64,000 nt of DNA, from NCBI GenBank assembly GCA_035906255.1, contig JAMIFM010000011.1:62001-126000 (forward strand), written 5' to 3'. The position numbers and the translations under genes are program-made. Shown piece by piece: positions 1-9,002 of the stretch. Below the pieces are notes generated by a model, which searched no databases, was not told the origin of the DNA, and was given only the letters and a program-made list of their open reading frames with translations. This DNA comes from SB11 sp035906255 (lineage in GTDB: Bacteria; Bacteroidota; Bacteroidia; UBA8524). How positions within the stretch are numbered: the first letter of the stretch is position 1; every line of letters begins with the position of its first letter.

Positions 1-1
1 T

Positions 2-298
2 CCTGTATATGCCACTTTTGCATTGGGCAAAGATGCCGAATGGGCTTGCCGTTTGTTTGTATTGGAAATTAAAGAGGCCGATGAAGAGGGTATTGGTACG
101 TTTTTAACGGTTATGCACCACTCACCTGCATTGGTGGGTAGTGAGGTGGTTTTTGAAGCCGAAGTGGTAAAAATTGAGAAGAACGAAGTGGTTTGCAAAT
201 ACACTGCCCGTGTAGGCGAACGTATTGTGGCAACGGGCGAAACCGGCCAAAAAATACTTAAAAAGGAAAAAGTAGAACGTTTGTTTGCTGCTTTATAA
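2..298 (+). CDS. Thioesterase family protein (FlK-like hotdog), 3' part
   Basis: The reading frame is open from base 2 and ends at a TAA at 296-298, so only the last 98 codons are present and the start lies to the left of the window. The segment VMHHSPALVGSEVVFEAEV followed by a short strand, a charged turn and a GETGQKIL-type ending resembles the C-terminal half of single-hotdog thioesterases related to fluoroacetyl-CoA thioesterase FlK. In that family the His-containing HHSP/HLAA stretch and the strand after it form the acyl-CoA site. The family hydrolyses or simply binds small acyl-CoA thioesters in the cytoplasm; the substrate here cannot be told. The family call rests on the fragment alone, so it is moderately sure. 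Confidence 0.6.
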   Translation, partial: PVYATFALGKDAEWACRLFVLEIKEADEEGIGTFLTVMHHSPALVGSEVVFEAEVVKIEKNEVVCKYTARVGERIVATGETGQKILKKEKVERLFAAL

Positions 299-630
299 AC
301 CTTTTTTGATGAGGATACCTCCATCTTTCATAAAAGAGATTACCTCAATACTCTGACTTTAGTTAAGTAACTATAAAACTGCCGCGAAGACACGAAGGCG
401 CAAAACATTTGTTCTTAGAGCCTTTGTGGCAACATATATCCGTTTAAAAACACCGATTATCATTTTAACTTTTGGTAACCTTTTAATAGTGTAGGATTCA
501 ATCCGCTAACTATCCATTTCAAATATCCTATTGATAATCAGCTATTAATTGTTTTTCATATCCCTCATTTATCCACAAATCTCAAAAAAAACTTGCTTAG
601 CATCATTCGTTAAGTTTATATTATAAACAA
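299..630. other. Intergenic gap, no gene recognised
   Basis: This AT-rich spacer of 332 bases lies between the thioesterase end and the radical SAM gene. The piece around 380-430 (gccgcgaagacacgaaggcg) looks like a generic intergenic repeat fragment seen in many Bacteroidota genomes, judged from memory only. A short dyad GTTTATATTATAAAC sits at 614-628, just before the ATG at 631. No reading frame or RNA gene could be supported. Confidence 0.5.
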
Positions 631-1695
631 ATGTTTGATGGAAAAATAAACAATTATCACCACGGACGTGGGGCGCAAATCAACACAGCCAATAAATACC
701 TCGCATCACAATTGGTGCAGGAGCATTACGAGGGGCTGGACGAAGATTTACCCACACAGCACGTAACCGAGTTTTTTCACGAGTATCCCAAAAAGATTGT
801 GAACAGACCCGAAAGCCCTGATATGCCTGCCATGTACTCAGTAAACCCATATCAAGGGTGCGAGCATGGCTGTATTTATTGCTATGCCCGCAATGCACAT
901 GAGTATTGGGGATTTTCAGGCGGAATTGATTTTGAAACCAAAATAATGGTGAAACCCCACGCCCCTGCCCTGCTGCTACAAACGTTTGAAAACCCCAACT
1001 GGCGACCTGATGTGATTATGCTAAGCGGCAATACCGATTGCTACCAACCTGCCGAACGGAAATACAGGCTAACCCGCCAAATGCTTGAAATATGCCTGAA
1101 ATACAAAAACCCCGTAGGTATTATTACTAAAAACGCATTAGTACTTAGAGATACTGATATACTGGCCGAAATGGCCAAACAACGGCTGGTAAGTGTGCAC
1201 GTGAGCCTTACCACCCTAAACGAGCCCTTGCGCCAAACTATGGAACCCCGAACTGTGACGGGCAAACAACGCCTGCGGGTAATTGAAAAACTTACCGAAG
1301 CAGGCGTGCCCGTGGGGGTAATGACGGCCCCGATAATACCGGGGCTTAACAGTGCCGAAATTCCCACACTTATTGAAGAGGCAGCTAATGCAGGTGCACT
1401 GGGCGCAGGCTACACCATTGTGCGCCTAAACGGGATAATTGCACCGCTGTTTACCGATTGGGTGCATAAAAATTTTCCCGACAGGGCGAATAAAGTTTTG
1501 AAGCTGATTAAACAATGCCACGCAGGTAAACTAAACGACAGCCGTTTTGGTACCCGTATGCGCGGCGACGGGAATGTAGCCGACAGTATTGCACAAATGC
1601 ACGCGGTAGCCAAGCGTAAATTTATGGCAGGCCGTACCTTCCCTGAGCTTGATGTTAGCTCCTTCCAACGTCCCGGCCAGTTAAAATTACTATAA
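631..1695 (+). CDS. PA0069-family radical SAM protein
   Basis: This 354-residue protein has the radical SAM cluster motif CxxxCxxC at C77/C81/C84 (sequence GCEHGCIYCYAR), which holds the 4Fe-4S cluster that cleaves S-adenosylmethionine. The leader NPYQGCEHGC and the downstream LSGNTDCYQPAERKY and TKNALVLRD blocks match the spore-photoproduct-lyase-like PA0069 family, which is widespread but has no proven substrate. Length and the missing C-terminal Fe-S domain fit that family. The ATG at 631 has no Shine-Dalgarno; a TAAGTTTA box at 611-618 is a near match to the -7 consensus. The gene is transcribed alone and is followed by a terminator. The family call is firm and the function is unknown. 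Confidence 0.88.
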   Translation: MFDGKINNYHHGRGAQINTANKYLASQLVQEHYEGLDEDLPTQHVTEFFHEYPKKIVNRPESPDMPAMYSVNPYQGCEHGCIYCYARNAHEYWGFSGGIDFETKIMVKPHAPALLLQTFENPNWRPDVIMLSGNTDCYQPAERKYRLTRQMLEICLKYKNPVGIITKNALVLRDTDILAEMAKQRLVSVHVSLTTLNEPLRQTMEPRTVTGKQRLRVIEKLTEAGVPVGVMTAPIIPGLNSAEIPTLIEEAANAGALGAGYTIVRLNGIIAPLFTDWVHKNFPDRANKVLKLIKQCHAGKLNDSRFGTRMRGDGNVADSIAQMHAVAKRKFMAGRTFPELDVSSFQRPGQLKLL

Positions 1696-1719
1696 CCACC
1701 TACCCTATCAATTGCAAAC

Positions 1720-1758
1720 ACCCCGCCCCTTTGTGATACTTTGGGCGGGGTTATTTTT
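1720..1758. terminator. Intrinsic terminator after the radical SAM gene
   Basis: The arms accccgccc (1720-1728) and gggcggggt (1743-1751) form a 9-bp GC-rich stem with a 14-base loop, followed by a T-rich tract. It lies between the convergent radical SAM and DUF5723 genes. Confidence 0.8.
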
Positions 1759-1762
1759 TACC

Positions 1763-3214
1763 CTAAAACTGACCGAAGTTTTTAAACGTTTCTATCGTAG
1801 GGTCTTTTTTAAATTTAATGGTGTAGCACAACCCTGCATATATGGAGGGATTATACATCCTTCGGTTAAAAAAAGTAAAAATATTATCGGTGCCTGCAAA
1901 AAACGGCCCTGCCTGTATAAACCCGCCCATAGTAACTGTGCTGGTTCGGGGCACTACACGCAAAGGTATCCCGTAAGTAATGTTCTCCATTTCTTTTCTC
2001 AACAAGGCATTAATAGCCGTTGGGGCATAAAAGTTTTCGGCTCTTTTTGCACTCCGTAAATTTTGTGCATAGCTGATATTAATAAACCACTGCGTGTTTA
2101 TCCTGTAATCACCCGTAAGCATTAATACAGCAGGCAGATTTAACACTGTATTTTTTTGTTCAGAAAGTACCCGCTCGTTTTTCTTCAACTCTTTTTGATA
2201 TTCTTCAGGGGTTGGAATCTTTCGCAAATCAAACGACGATTGGGCTTCGAGCACCCTGTCCTTTGTATGCTTGCCCGATAACTCTACCCTTCCCCAATCC
2301 AGCAAAGCCACTCCAATACGGTAATCGTATTTTATCAAATCCCGCTGCCTGAAATTTTTATTCCTGCCCTTTGGGTTCAAAACCGTATAGCGCTTACGAA
2401 ACCTATATGGGCGGTGCTCATACACTATTCCCGCATCAAACCCCATGCCTGTACCTGCTGATGCAGTACCCAACATAAATGAGGCAGGGTTTTGCGTTAA
2501 TCCGTTTATATCGGTATTTATCATGCGGTAACGAGATAAAATATTTAACTCAGTAGCTGAAACATTTGCCTCAAATTGTGCTATATTAAATATGTATGCA
2601 AAGCGTGCAGTGATTTGCTTAGCAGTAATACCCACCTTCACCCTCGCTTCCCGTCTGTCATACACCACCATAGAAAGCCCAGCGGCAACTTCGCGATACC
2701 CCAGCACCCGTATATCGGTTTTATAATCTGTTCCTTGCGGAACATACGGCGATTTCCTATCCATAAAAATGGGTAAAACATTATCCGCTACTTCAACCAC
2801 ATTGCCTGTTACCCGTTCGCGGGCATATATAAATGCGGCTATTTTAGGTGTAATATTAAATTTAACCGACGGTAATAATACCTGTGTATTCAAATAAAAA
2901 GAAGGGTTTGTACGCTTTTTGGGTGCCACCTCAAAATATGGCGGTGAGTGATGGGGCTGTCCGTCGCGTTTGGATTGCAGGGTTGCAATTTGATACAGCG
3001 AGTATTTTAATTTTGAATGAACTAAATTATTTTCAAGCGTAAGCCCTGCCCCTGCAAGGTTTATACTTAAATAATCGGTACTACCCGCAGCCAATGCCGG
3101 ATTACTTAGTGTGCCATAAATACCTGCCGTATTTGTTTGGCCATAGTTTGTAAGATTTTGAGAAAATAATAATCGTGACAGGAGCATAGTTCCTATAAAC
3201 AGTAGTGCCTTCAT
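1763..3214 (-). CDS. DUF5723-like outer-membrane beta-barrel protein
   Basis: The start is placed at the ATG at 3214 (MKALLFIG...), two codons inside a longer frame that opens with TTG. This gives 483 residues with an N-terminal signal peptide ending near LLFSQN. After it comes TNTAGIYGTLSNPAL, the hallmark of DUF5723 proteins and related Bacteroidota barrels in which the 'asNPA' element precedes the strands. The rest is alternating hydrophobic/aromatic strands typical of an outer-membrane barrel, ending in CYTIKFKKDPTIETFKNFGQF. Role in the cell is unknown; such proteins are often called motility- or adhesion-associated without proof. It is a single gene, convergent with the radical SAM gene and downstream of the panB terminator. 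Confidence 0.72.
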   Translation of the reverse strand: MKALLFIGTMLLSRLLFSQNLTNYGQTNTAGIYGTLSNPALAAGSTDYLSINLAGAGLTLENNLVHSKLKYSLYQIATLQSKRDGQPHHSPPYFEVAPKKRTNPSFYLNTQVLLPSVKFNITPKIAAFIYARERVTGNVVEVADNVLPIFMDRKSPYVPQGTDYKTDIRVLGYREVAAGLSMVVYDRREARVKVGITAKQITARFAYIFNIAQFEANVSATELNILSRYRMINTDINGLTQNPASFMLGTASAGTGMGFDAGIVYEHRPYRFRKRYTVLNPKGRNKNFRQRDLIKYDYRIGVALLDWGRVELSGKHTKDRVLEAQSSFDLRKIPTPEEYQKELKKNERVLSEQKNTVLNLPAVLMLTGDYRINTQWFINISYAQNLRSAKRAENFYAPTAINALLRKEMENITYGIPLRVVPRTSTVTMGGFIQAGPFFAGTDNIFTFFNRRMYNPSIYAGLCYTIKFKKDPTIETFKNFGQF

Positions 3215-3312
3215 AATCAATCCCCCCTTTAATATAGAGATGAAAGAAGCGGCATAAACGCTGCACTGCCTTATAATTTTATAGAAAACGGAAAAAATAG
3301 TTTTTTCTGTAG

Positions 3313-3361
3313 AGTTATTAAACTAAAAAGCCCCAAAACGGGGCTTTTTAGTTTAATAACT
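3313..3361. terminator. Perfect 22-bp bidirectional terminator overlapping the panB stop
   Basis: The arms 3313-3334 and 3340-3361 are exact reverse complements with a 5-base loop (aaaac). The GC core is gccccaaaacggggc, flanked by A/T runs, so it can end transcription in both directions. The right arm includes the last two codons and the stop of panB (3353-3361). Confidence 0.92.
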
Positions 3362-4174
3362 TTCTTTATCATTGGGAAAATCTCCCAGCTTAATATCTTC
3401 GATATATCGCTCAGTGGCTACCTTAATATCGTCGTACAAATTCATGTAACGGCGCAAAAAACGTGGGCTAAACTCGCGGGTTATGCCCAGCATATCATGG
3501 CTCACCAGCACTTGCCCGTCAACATGGGGGCCTGCACCTATGCCAATAACAGGTATTTTTACATTTTGTGCTACCGTCTGTGCAAGTTTTGCAGGTATTT
3601 TCTCAAGCACAATAGCAAAGCATCCTGCTTCTGCCAGTAAATTGGCATCTTGAACCAATTTAGCGGCCTCAGCTTCTTCTTTGGCACGTACTTCAAATGT
3701 TCCGAATTTATAAATAGACTGGGGTGTTAAGCCCAAGTGTCCCATTACGGGCACACCTGCTGAAAGAATACGCCTTACCGATTCTAAAATCTCTTCACCA
3801 CCTTCTAATTTAATAGCGTGCGCTCCCGCTTCTTTCATAATACGGATGGCACTGTTTAATGCCTCTTTGCTATTACCCTGATAAGAACCGAAAGGCAAAT
3901 CAACTACTACCAACGCACGGAAAACAGCTCTAACAACCGATGCCGCATGGTATATCATTTGGTCGAGAGTAATAGGCAAGGTGGTCATGTGTCCTGCCAT
4001 TACATTTGATGCTGAATCACCTACCAACAACACATCAATTTTTGCTTCATCAAAAATTTTTGCCATGCTGTAATCGTAAGCGGTGAGCATACTTATCTTC
4101 TCACCCCGCTCCTTCATCTCCTGCAACACGTGGGTGGTTACCCTTGTTATTTCTTTGTATTTGTTGGTAGTCAT
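3353..4174 (-). CDS. panB: 3-methyl-2-oxobutanoate hydroxymethyltransferase PanB
   Basis: PanB transfers a one-carbon unit from methylene-tetrahydrofolate to 2-oxoisovalerate, giving ketopantoate, the first committed step of pantothenate and coenzyme A synthesis. The start is set at the ATG at 4174 (MTTNKYKEITRVTTHVL), giving 273 residues, the usual PanB length; the longer frame to 4237 adds an AT-rich tail that overlaps a promoter box. Conserved segments include SMLTAYDYSMAKIFDEA, LLVGDSASNVMAGH with the metal-binding Asp, GAHAIKLEGG, VMGHLGLTPQS and the C-terminal HDMLGITREFSPRF. It is a single gene with its own -7 box, and its last codons lie inside the terminator stem. Other pantothenate genes are not in the window. 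Confidence 0.96.
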   Translation of the reverse strand: MTTNKYKEITRVTTHVLQEMKERGEKISMLTAYDYSMAKIFDEAKIDVLLVGDSASNVMAGHMTTLPITLDQMIYHAASVVRAVFRALVVVDLPFGSYQGNSKEALNSAIRIMKEAGAHAIKLEGGEEILESVRRILSAGVPVMGHLGLTPQSIYKFGTFEVRAKEEAEAAKLVQDANLLAEAGCFAIVLEKIPAKLAQTVAQNVKIPVIGIGAGPHVDGQVLVSHDMLGITREFSPRFLRRYMNLYDDIKVATERYIEDIKLGDFPNDKESY

Positions 4175-4182
4175 AAAGAGTA

Positions 4183-4190
4183 CAAATATA
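4183..4190 (-). promoter_or_regulatory. -7 promoter box for panB
   Basis: On the minus strand TATATTTG matches the Bacteroidota -7 consensus TAnnTTTG. Only 8 bases separate it from the panB ATG at 4174, so the leader would be very short or absent. No clear -33 TTTG was found. Confidence 0.5.
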
Positions 4191-4278
4191 CGGCTATCCC
4201 ATTCAGTAATATCAGCTAAGATTTTTGCTATTAGCAAAGCAACACTTCACTAATAACAAATAACCCATAACTAATTGC

Positions 4279-5247
4279 TTAGGCTTCCATCATTTCCAAT
4301 GCCTTCTTAGCACCCAAGTAGCGCTCGGCATCAAGGGCAGCCATACAGCCAGTTCCCGCAGCGGTAATCGCTTGACGGTACACTTTATCTTGGGCATCAC
4401 CACAGGCAAATACACCTTCAATGTTGGTGCGGGTGCTGCCGGGCACAGTTTTAATATACCCTTGTTCGTCTAAATCAATAAAGTCTTTAAATATGTCGGT
4501 GTTAGGTGTATGCCCTATCGCCACAAAGAAACCGTCAATTTTCAGTTCGCGTTTTTCACCGGTAACATTGTTTACCACAATGGCCGATTCAACCACTTGT
4601 TGCCCCACAATCTCTTCGGTTTCGGTATTAAATAACACTTCAATATTAGGGGTATTCATCACACGGTGTTGCATGGCCTTGCTGGCACGGAAATGGTCTT
4701 TACGCACCAACATATACACTTTGTTACATATTTTGGCAAGGTAGCTGGCCTCTTCGCAAGCAGTATCACCTGCCCCTACTATTACCACATCTTTTCCGCG
4801 ATAGAAAAATCCGTCGCACACGGCGCAGGCACTCACCCCGCCACCCATGTTTTTAAGGTGTTCTTCGCTGGGCAATCCTAACCACTTGGCCGATGCTCCT
4901 GTGGCAATAATCACGCTTTCGGCCAAAATGGTTTTGTTATTATCTACCACTACTTTGCGGGGATATACTGAAAAATCAACCGAGGTAGCCATACCAAAAC
5001 GTATATCAGCACCCAAACGTGTTGCTTGTTGCTTAAACAACTCCATCATGTGCGGGCCTTCAACACCTGTTGGAAAACCGGGGTAATTTTCAACCTCGGT
5101 AGTGATGGTAAGCTGACCACCGGGCTGCATCCCTTCATACATTACGGGTTTCATATCAGCGCGGGCAGCATATATGGCCGCAGTATAACCGGCGGGGCCT
5201 GAACCTATGATAAGGCATTCTACGTGTTCTATATTTTCAGTACTCAT
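4279..5247 (-). CDS. trxB: Thioredoxin-disulfide reductase TrxB
   Basis: TrxB is an FAD enzyme that passes electrons from NADPH to thioredoxin in the cytoplasm. The 322 residues show the FAD dinucleotide fold GSGPAG (15-20), the redox pair CAVC (C141/C144) in SACAVCDGFF, the NADPH fold VGAGDTACEEA (157-167) and the C-terminal FAD element GVFACGDAQDKVYRQAITAAGTG. Length matches the low-molecular-weight bacterial type. The ATG at 5247 is preceded by AGGA five bases upstream, a weak Shine-Dalgarno. It lies upstream of panB on the same strand with a gap of about 100 bases, so the two may be read together although panB has its own box. The thioredoxin partner is not in the window. Confidence 0.97.
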   Translation of the reverse strand: MSTENIEHVECLIIGSGPAGYTAAIYAARADMKPVMYEGMQPGGQLTITTEVENYPGFPTGVEGPHMMELFKQQATRLGADIRFGMATSVDFSVYPRKVVVDNNKTILAESVIIATGASAKWLGLPSEEHLKNMGGGVSACAVCDGFFYRGKDVVIVGAGDTACEEASYLAKICNKVYMLVRKDHFRASKAMQHRVMNTPNIEVLFNTETEEIVGQQVVESAIVVNNVTGEKRELKIDGFFVAIGHTPNTDIFKDFIDLDEQGYIKTVPGSTRTNIEGVFACGDAQDKVYRQAITAAGTGCMAALDAERYLGAKKALEMMEA

Positions 5248-5379
5248 ATCCTAAACTACTACAATATTATTTTGGCAAAGATGGGCAAATTTCTTACCAA
5301 GCGGTTAATATTCCAACTTTGTGAAGCAAAAATCCCTTTTTGTGCCATTCGGGTAAACTAATAATGCCTTTTTGACGCT

Positions 5380-5387
5380 TATATTTG
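5380..5387 (+). promoter_or_regulatory. -7 promoter box
   Basis: TATATTTG matches TAnnTTTG. It lies inside a longer upstream frame that begins at 5372, and so supports initiation at the ATG pair 5404/5408 of the next gene. A -33 element is not evident. Confidence 0.5.
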
Positions 5388-5407
5388 TTTTCTTATTTAA
5401 CTTATGT

Positions 5408-5938
5408 ATGACAACTACCACTACTGAAACTAAAAAACCCAATATATTCTTGCAGTTTTTGAAAAAAAATTTCCTGACGGTTTTTCTTGTGTTGGCTTTG
5501 TTAGGGGTGTATTTATGGGGAAGTTTTAAGACTAAACGTATTGCCCGTGAACACGAAACCGAAACGGTGAGGTTAATTGAGATGTATAATCATAAGATTG
5601 ACAGTGTTACCCTTTCAAATACAATGCTTTCGGTAAAAGCTTTCGGGTGGGCAGTGCGTGGTGAGCTGATGCGGGGAAATATGGAAAATATAGACCTGTT
5701 GTTTAGCAATTTTGTGAAAGAGGCCAACATTGAGCAAATTGACCTTGTGAGCCCCGCAACGATTAATGTTGTTAAATCAACCAATAAAAAAGATGAAGGA
5801 ATGGCTATAACCAATCCCGCTATATTGGGTACTGACAAACAAATTACCCAACCGGCCGATAAAGGTTATAAAATTATCAACCCGATAATGGGGCTTGATA
5901 CTAAAATAGGAATACTGGTGATTACAGTTAGTAAATAA
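5408..5938 (+). CDS. Single-pass membrane protein of unknown function
   Basis: The ATG at 5408 (MTTTTTETKKPNIFLQF) is chosen because a -7 box at 5380-5387 overlaps the alternative upstream frame. The product has 176 residues. One hydrophobic helix, roughly residues 18-36 (FLTVFLVLALLGVYLWG), follows a Lys-rich stretch. After it comes a charged coiled-coil-like segment (TKRIAREHETETVRLIEMYNHKIDSV) and a C-terminal domain of about 120 residues that would face the periplasm. No known motif is recognised. The topology resembles small sensor-like or scaffolding proteins with a short extracytoplasmic domain, but this is only shape. The gene ends five bases from the convergent BNR-repeat gene. Confidence 0.7.
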   Translation: MTTTTTETKKPNIFLQFLKKNFLTVFLVLALLGVYLWGSFKTKRIAREHETETVRLIEMYNHKIDSVTLSNTMLSVKAFGWAVRGELMRGNMENIDLLFSNFVKEANIEQIDLVSPATINVVKSTNKKDEGMAITNPAILGTDKQITQPADKGYKIINPIMGLDTKIGILVITVSK

Positions 5939-5942
5939 CCGT

Positions 5943-7958
5943 TTATTCTTTTATAAACTTTTGGGTGTAACTACCCTTGTTATCTACTGCTTGAATAATG
6001 TATAGCCCTGCGGGCAACGCCTGCAAAACCAACTCATTTGTATTTTGGGTAGATAATACTTTACGGCCTTCGGCATTAAAAACAATAATCCTGTTATATA
6101 CTTCTCCGGTTCCGATAGTTATTGCTTCTTTTGCAGGATTAGGATATACAGCCAATGTGTTTGTTTTATTTGCTTGAATGCCCGTTACCACACTTTCAAT
6201 AGGCAAACGCCATACGCCTGCCCCTGAGCCTGCAAACAAAAACGAATCGCTTTGGTGAAATACATTTACCACCAAACCCTCGATGTTTTTGATATAGTTC
6301 CATTGCATTGATGCGGTATCCCTGAACATAAACCCTGATGTAGTTGAAGCATACATACGGTTTTGTGTGAGCGACAACGAGTTGGCAAACGTAACTCCAC
6401 CCAAATAATAATGGCGAGGCCATACTAATCCATCTTCAGAAATATGGGTATCAATTCCAATTTTCAGCCAAAGTGTACCGTTTACCCTGCGGATAAAGAA
6501 CACCTCACGCCGCGGAATATTGGCAGGATTAACAATCGTAAACGAAAACCCATCGTTATCCGATGAGTAAATACCGCCCGTAGTACCTGCATACACAATT
6601 CCGTTATCAAAATACAAATCGGTATAATCATAAGGGATAATATTATCGGCATATTTCACCCACACTTGCCCTCGGTTTGGGCTGCGGTATATACCGCCTT
6701 TGGTAAGTGCAAACAGTTGATTACCGATTTTTAACAACCGTAAAATGTTTTTATTACCCAGTCCGTTATTTGACGGTTCCCATAAAAGGTTATTACCTGC
6801 CACATACACCCCACCTGTATCAGTACCCACAATCAACTTATCGGGATAGGTAGTAAACGAATTAATAACAGGCCACCCAACGTTGCCCACCTCTGTCCAA
6901 TTATCAGCCGTCTTTTCAGTACGAAACAGCTTACCAAATGCCGTTGTATATACATACCCGTTTTGCTCCTCAAGATTAGTGATAGTGCCTGTAAGCAATT
7001 CATTGTTCATCGGTTTCCAAGTAATAGCAGCAATGCTACCCCTCAGCAACCCGTGTTTTTGAGTACCCGCAAACTTAATGGCCGCAGGTGTACTAAGAGC
7101 TGCATTCACAGTCATAGCCGAGTCCGTATTAAACTCCCAATCCAGCATCCAAGTTCGCCCTGTATCAAAGCTCTCATACAATCTATACGTATTATATGCA
7201 ATCAACATCCCATTATGGGCGGTGATGCCTGTAATGTTTTTCACCGTAGTATCAACCGTCCAGTTGTTACCGTTATTTCTCGACACCCAAATACTGCCCC
7301 CTGCTAAAAACAAAGTACTATCAATAATCTCCAACTGAGCGCACTGACTGCAACTGCCTGCAACGCTCACATTTTGCCAGCTTTGCCCCCCATCGTCCGA
7401 TTTAAACAACCCTGCATTATAAGTCAATGCCCAAAACCTTGTGCCGTCGGTTTCCAAGTCCAACACATTGTTATCCAACATTCCGTTGTTGGCTTTCCCC
7501 CAACTTTGACCGTTATCGGTTGAGCGAAATACGCCGTAACTGGAAGTAGCAGCCATTAATACCCCATTGGCCGAAGCAAAAGAGGTGATGGGTTTTTCAA
7601 TAGGCAGTCCGCTGTTTATAGCCGTCCAACTGTTGCCCTTATCGGTTGATTTATATACGCCCCGTAATGTAGTAGCCACCAATAACCCGTTGTGATAGCT
7701 GAGCGAATAAATGGTAAAGGTATTCACTCCGTTGTTAGTGGCTTCCCACGGTGAAAAAGGCTGGTTTGATGCCCTGAAAATCCCGCTGTTTGCCGTACCA
7801 ATCCACACAACGGTATCGTTGGTGGCAATGCAGGTAACTGTGCCCGCCGGACCATAAAAATCAGGTACAGGGCCTTTCATTCGTTGCCACTGCGCATTTG
7901 CAAAAGTGCTTACCAAACAAAACAGCAGCAAAGCATATAAACGGTATAGGTGTTGCAT
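5943..7958 (-). CDS. Secreted BNR/beta-propeller protein with T9SS type A sorting domain
   Basis: A signal peptide (LYALLLFCLVSTFANAQ) opens this 671-residue protein. The body holds repeated blades with the pattern STDKGNSWTAINSGLP, STDNGQSWGKANNGM and SDDGGQSWQNVSV, the Asp-box (SxDxGxxW) signature of BNR/sialidase or photosystem-assembly (Ycf48-type) propellers. The last 75 residues (VYPNPAKEAITIGTG ... LPAGLYIIQAVD) are a type A T9SS sorting domain, so the protein is exported and probably anchored on the cell surface. No catalytic residues of sialidases could be assigned, and an enzymatic role is not claimed. It is a single gene. Confidence 0.85.
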   Translation of the reverse strand: MQHLYRLYALLLFCLVSTFANAQWQRMKGPVPDFYGPAGTVTCIATNDTVVWIGTANSGIFRASNQPFSPWEATNNGVNTFTIYSLSYHNGLLVATTLRGVYKSTDKGNSWTAINSGLPIEKPITSFASANGVLMAATSSYGVFRSTDNGQSWGKANNGMLDNNVLDLETDGTRFWALTYNAGLFKSDDGGQSWQNVSVAGSCSQCAQLEIIDSTLFLAGGSIWVSRNNGNNWTVDTTVKNITGITAHNGMLIAYNTYRLYESFDTGRTWMLDWEFNTDSAMTVNAALSTPAAIKFAGTQKHGLLRGSIAAITWKPMNNELLTGTITNLEEQNGYVYTTAFGKLFRTEKTADNWTEVGNVGWPVINSFTTYPDKLIVGTDTGGVYVAGNNLLWEPSNNGLGNKNILRLLKIGNQLFALTKGGIYRSPNRGQVWVKYADNIIPYDYTDLYFDNGIVYAGTTGGIYSSDNDGFSFTIVNPANIPRREVFFIRRVNGTLWLKIGIDTHISEDGLVWPRHYYLGGVTFANSLSLTQNRMYASTTSGFMFRDTASMQWNYIKNIEGLVVNVFHQSDSFLFAGSGAGVWRLPIESVVTGIQANKTNTLAVYPNPAKEAITIGTGEVYNRIIVFNAEGRKVLSTQNTNELVLQALPAGLYIIQAVDNKGSYTQKFIKE

Positions 7959-8097
7959 GGGTCAGTAAAAATAAGGCTTTTACCTATAAGACAGTTAATA
8001 CGCTCAAAAAGCTGTACCCGTTTTATTTTTTTACAATCGATTACCAAACCGCCCTTCTTATCGCACCCTTCGACAAACTCTATCCTTAAACAGGCTC

Positions 8098-8309
8098 AGG
8101 ATGGCAGCCGCACTGCTACGTTGTTGGTGGAGTTCCCTTTAGGGATTGAACAGAGCTTGTTGAAATAGAATTTAGGGGCTGTTTGACTCACCCCTGATTT
8201 TTGTTTTGGTCGATTTTCTGATATTCGCCCCTCTCTTACAAAGAGAGGGGAAGTGTTGGGTTATCAGACAAGGTTGATATGTTTTGGGTGAGTTAAATGT
8301 TTGTCTGCC
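8098..8309 (-). repeat. Direct repeat copy 1 within R1
   Basis: Runs from aggatggcagccgcactg to ttgtctgcc and is nearly identical to 8446-8650. It differs by scattered substitutions and by a short insertion (aagtgttgggtt) after the gagaggg hairpin. Confidence 0.85.
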
Positions 8310-8445
8310 GCACTCGCACAACTATCGTAATTGCGAAAAACCGCTTTTGGGTTTTGAAGCAATCCGTTTGACACCTCCCTTAGTCCCTCCTTACCAGCCC
8401 ACTAACCATCCAAGGAGGGAAACAGCCGCACCCTTCGGCATTCTA

Positions 8446-8650
8446 AGGATGGCAGCCGCACTGGTACGTTGTTGGTGAAGTTCCCTTTAGGGCTTGAACA
8501 GAGCTTGTCGAAGTATAATTTAGGGACTGTTTGACTCACCCCTGATTTTTGTTTTGGTCGACTTTCTAATATTCGCCCCTCTCGTACAAAGAGAGGGGCG
8601 AATATCAGGCAAGGTTGAGCTGTTTTGGGTGAGTTAAATGTTTGTCTGCC
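8446..8650 (-). repeat. Direct repeat copy 2 within R1
   Basis: Second copy of the 8098-8309 unit, offset by 348 bases at its left end and 341 at its right end. The difference comes from the shorter sequence after the gagaggg hairpin. Confidence 0.85.
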
Positions 8651-9002
8651 ATACTTGCTTCACTATCGTCATTGCGAGGAAGCCTTCTTCGGCTGACGTG
8701 GTAATCTGTTTGCAGGTCAACAGTCCACCGTCAATGGTCAACAGTTTTTTAGTATTTAGATTTTAGTGTTTATACCAACGGATTGCTTCGGAAGACCTCG
8801 CAATGACGGGGAAGAGCAAGTCCCCACAGGGGGATTTAGGAGTATTGTCATGCTGACGTAGGAAGCAGCTTATCCCGTTTTGATAACACAATTTAACCGC
8901 TCTTAATCATTACTTTCCAACCGAAGGGTTGAGCCTGTTTGGTATAAAATACGGCACCACTACCCCAAAAAACCGATAATTTAGCGAAAAAAATTTACCA
9001 CG

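Larger units (their letters stand above)
8062..8880 (-). repeat. Mosaic intergenic repeat block R1
   Basis: Gene-free block made of short modules that recur, mostly in the opposite orientation, at 10903, 21145 and 28928. They include a gaggg...ccctc hairpin module (near 8225 and 8577), aaagtccccacagggg-type and gaagttccctttaggg-type modules, a gcaatccgtttgacacctcc module and a ccttcgg...ctcagg module. Most modules are imperfect palindromes. The right end adds a cgtcattgcgagg-type piece and a tgtcatgctgacgtagg piece. No open frame in it looks coding. Confidence 0.85.

Noticed and set aside
8062..8880. CRISPR-like repeats
   Set aside because: The repeat units are long, palindromic, unevenly spaced and mixed with other modules; no regular repeat-spacer pattern or cas gene is present.
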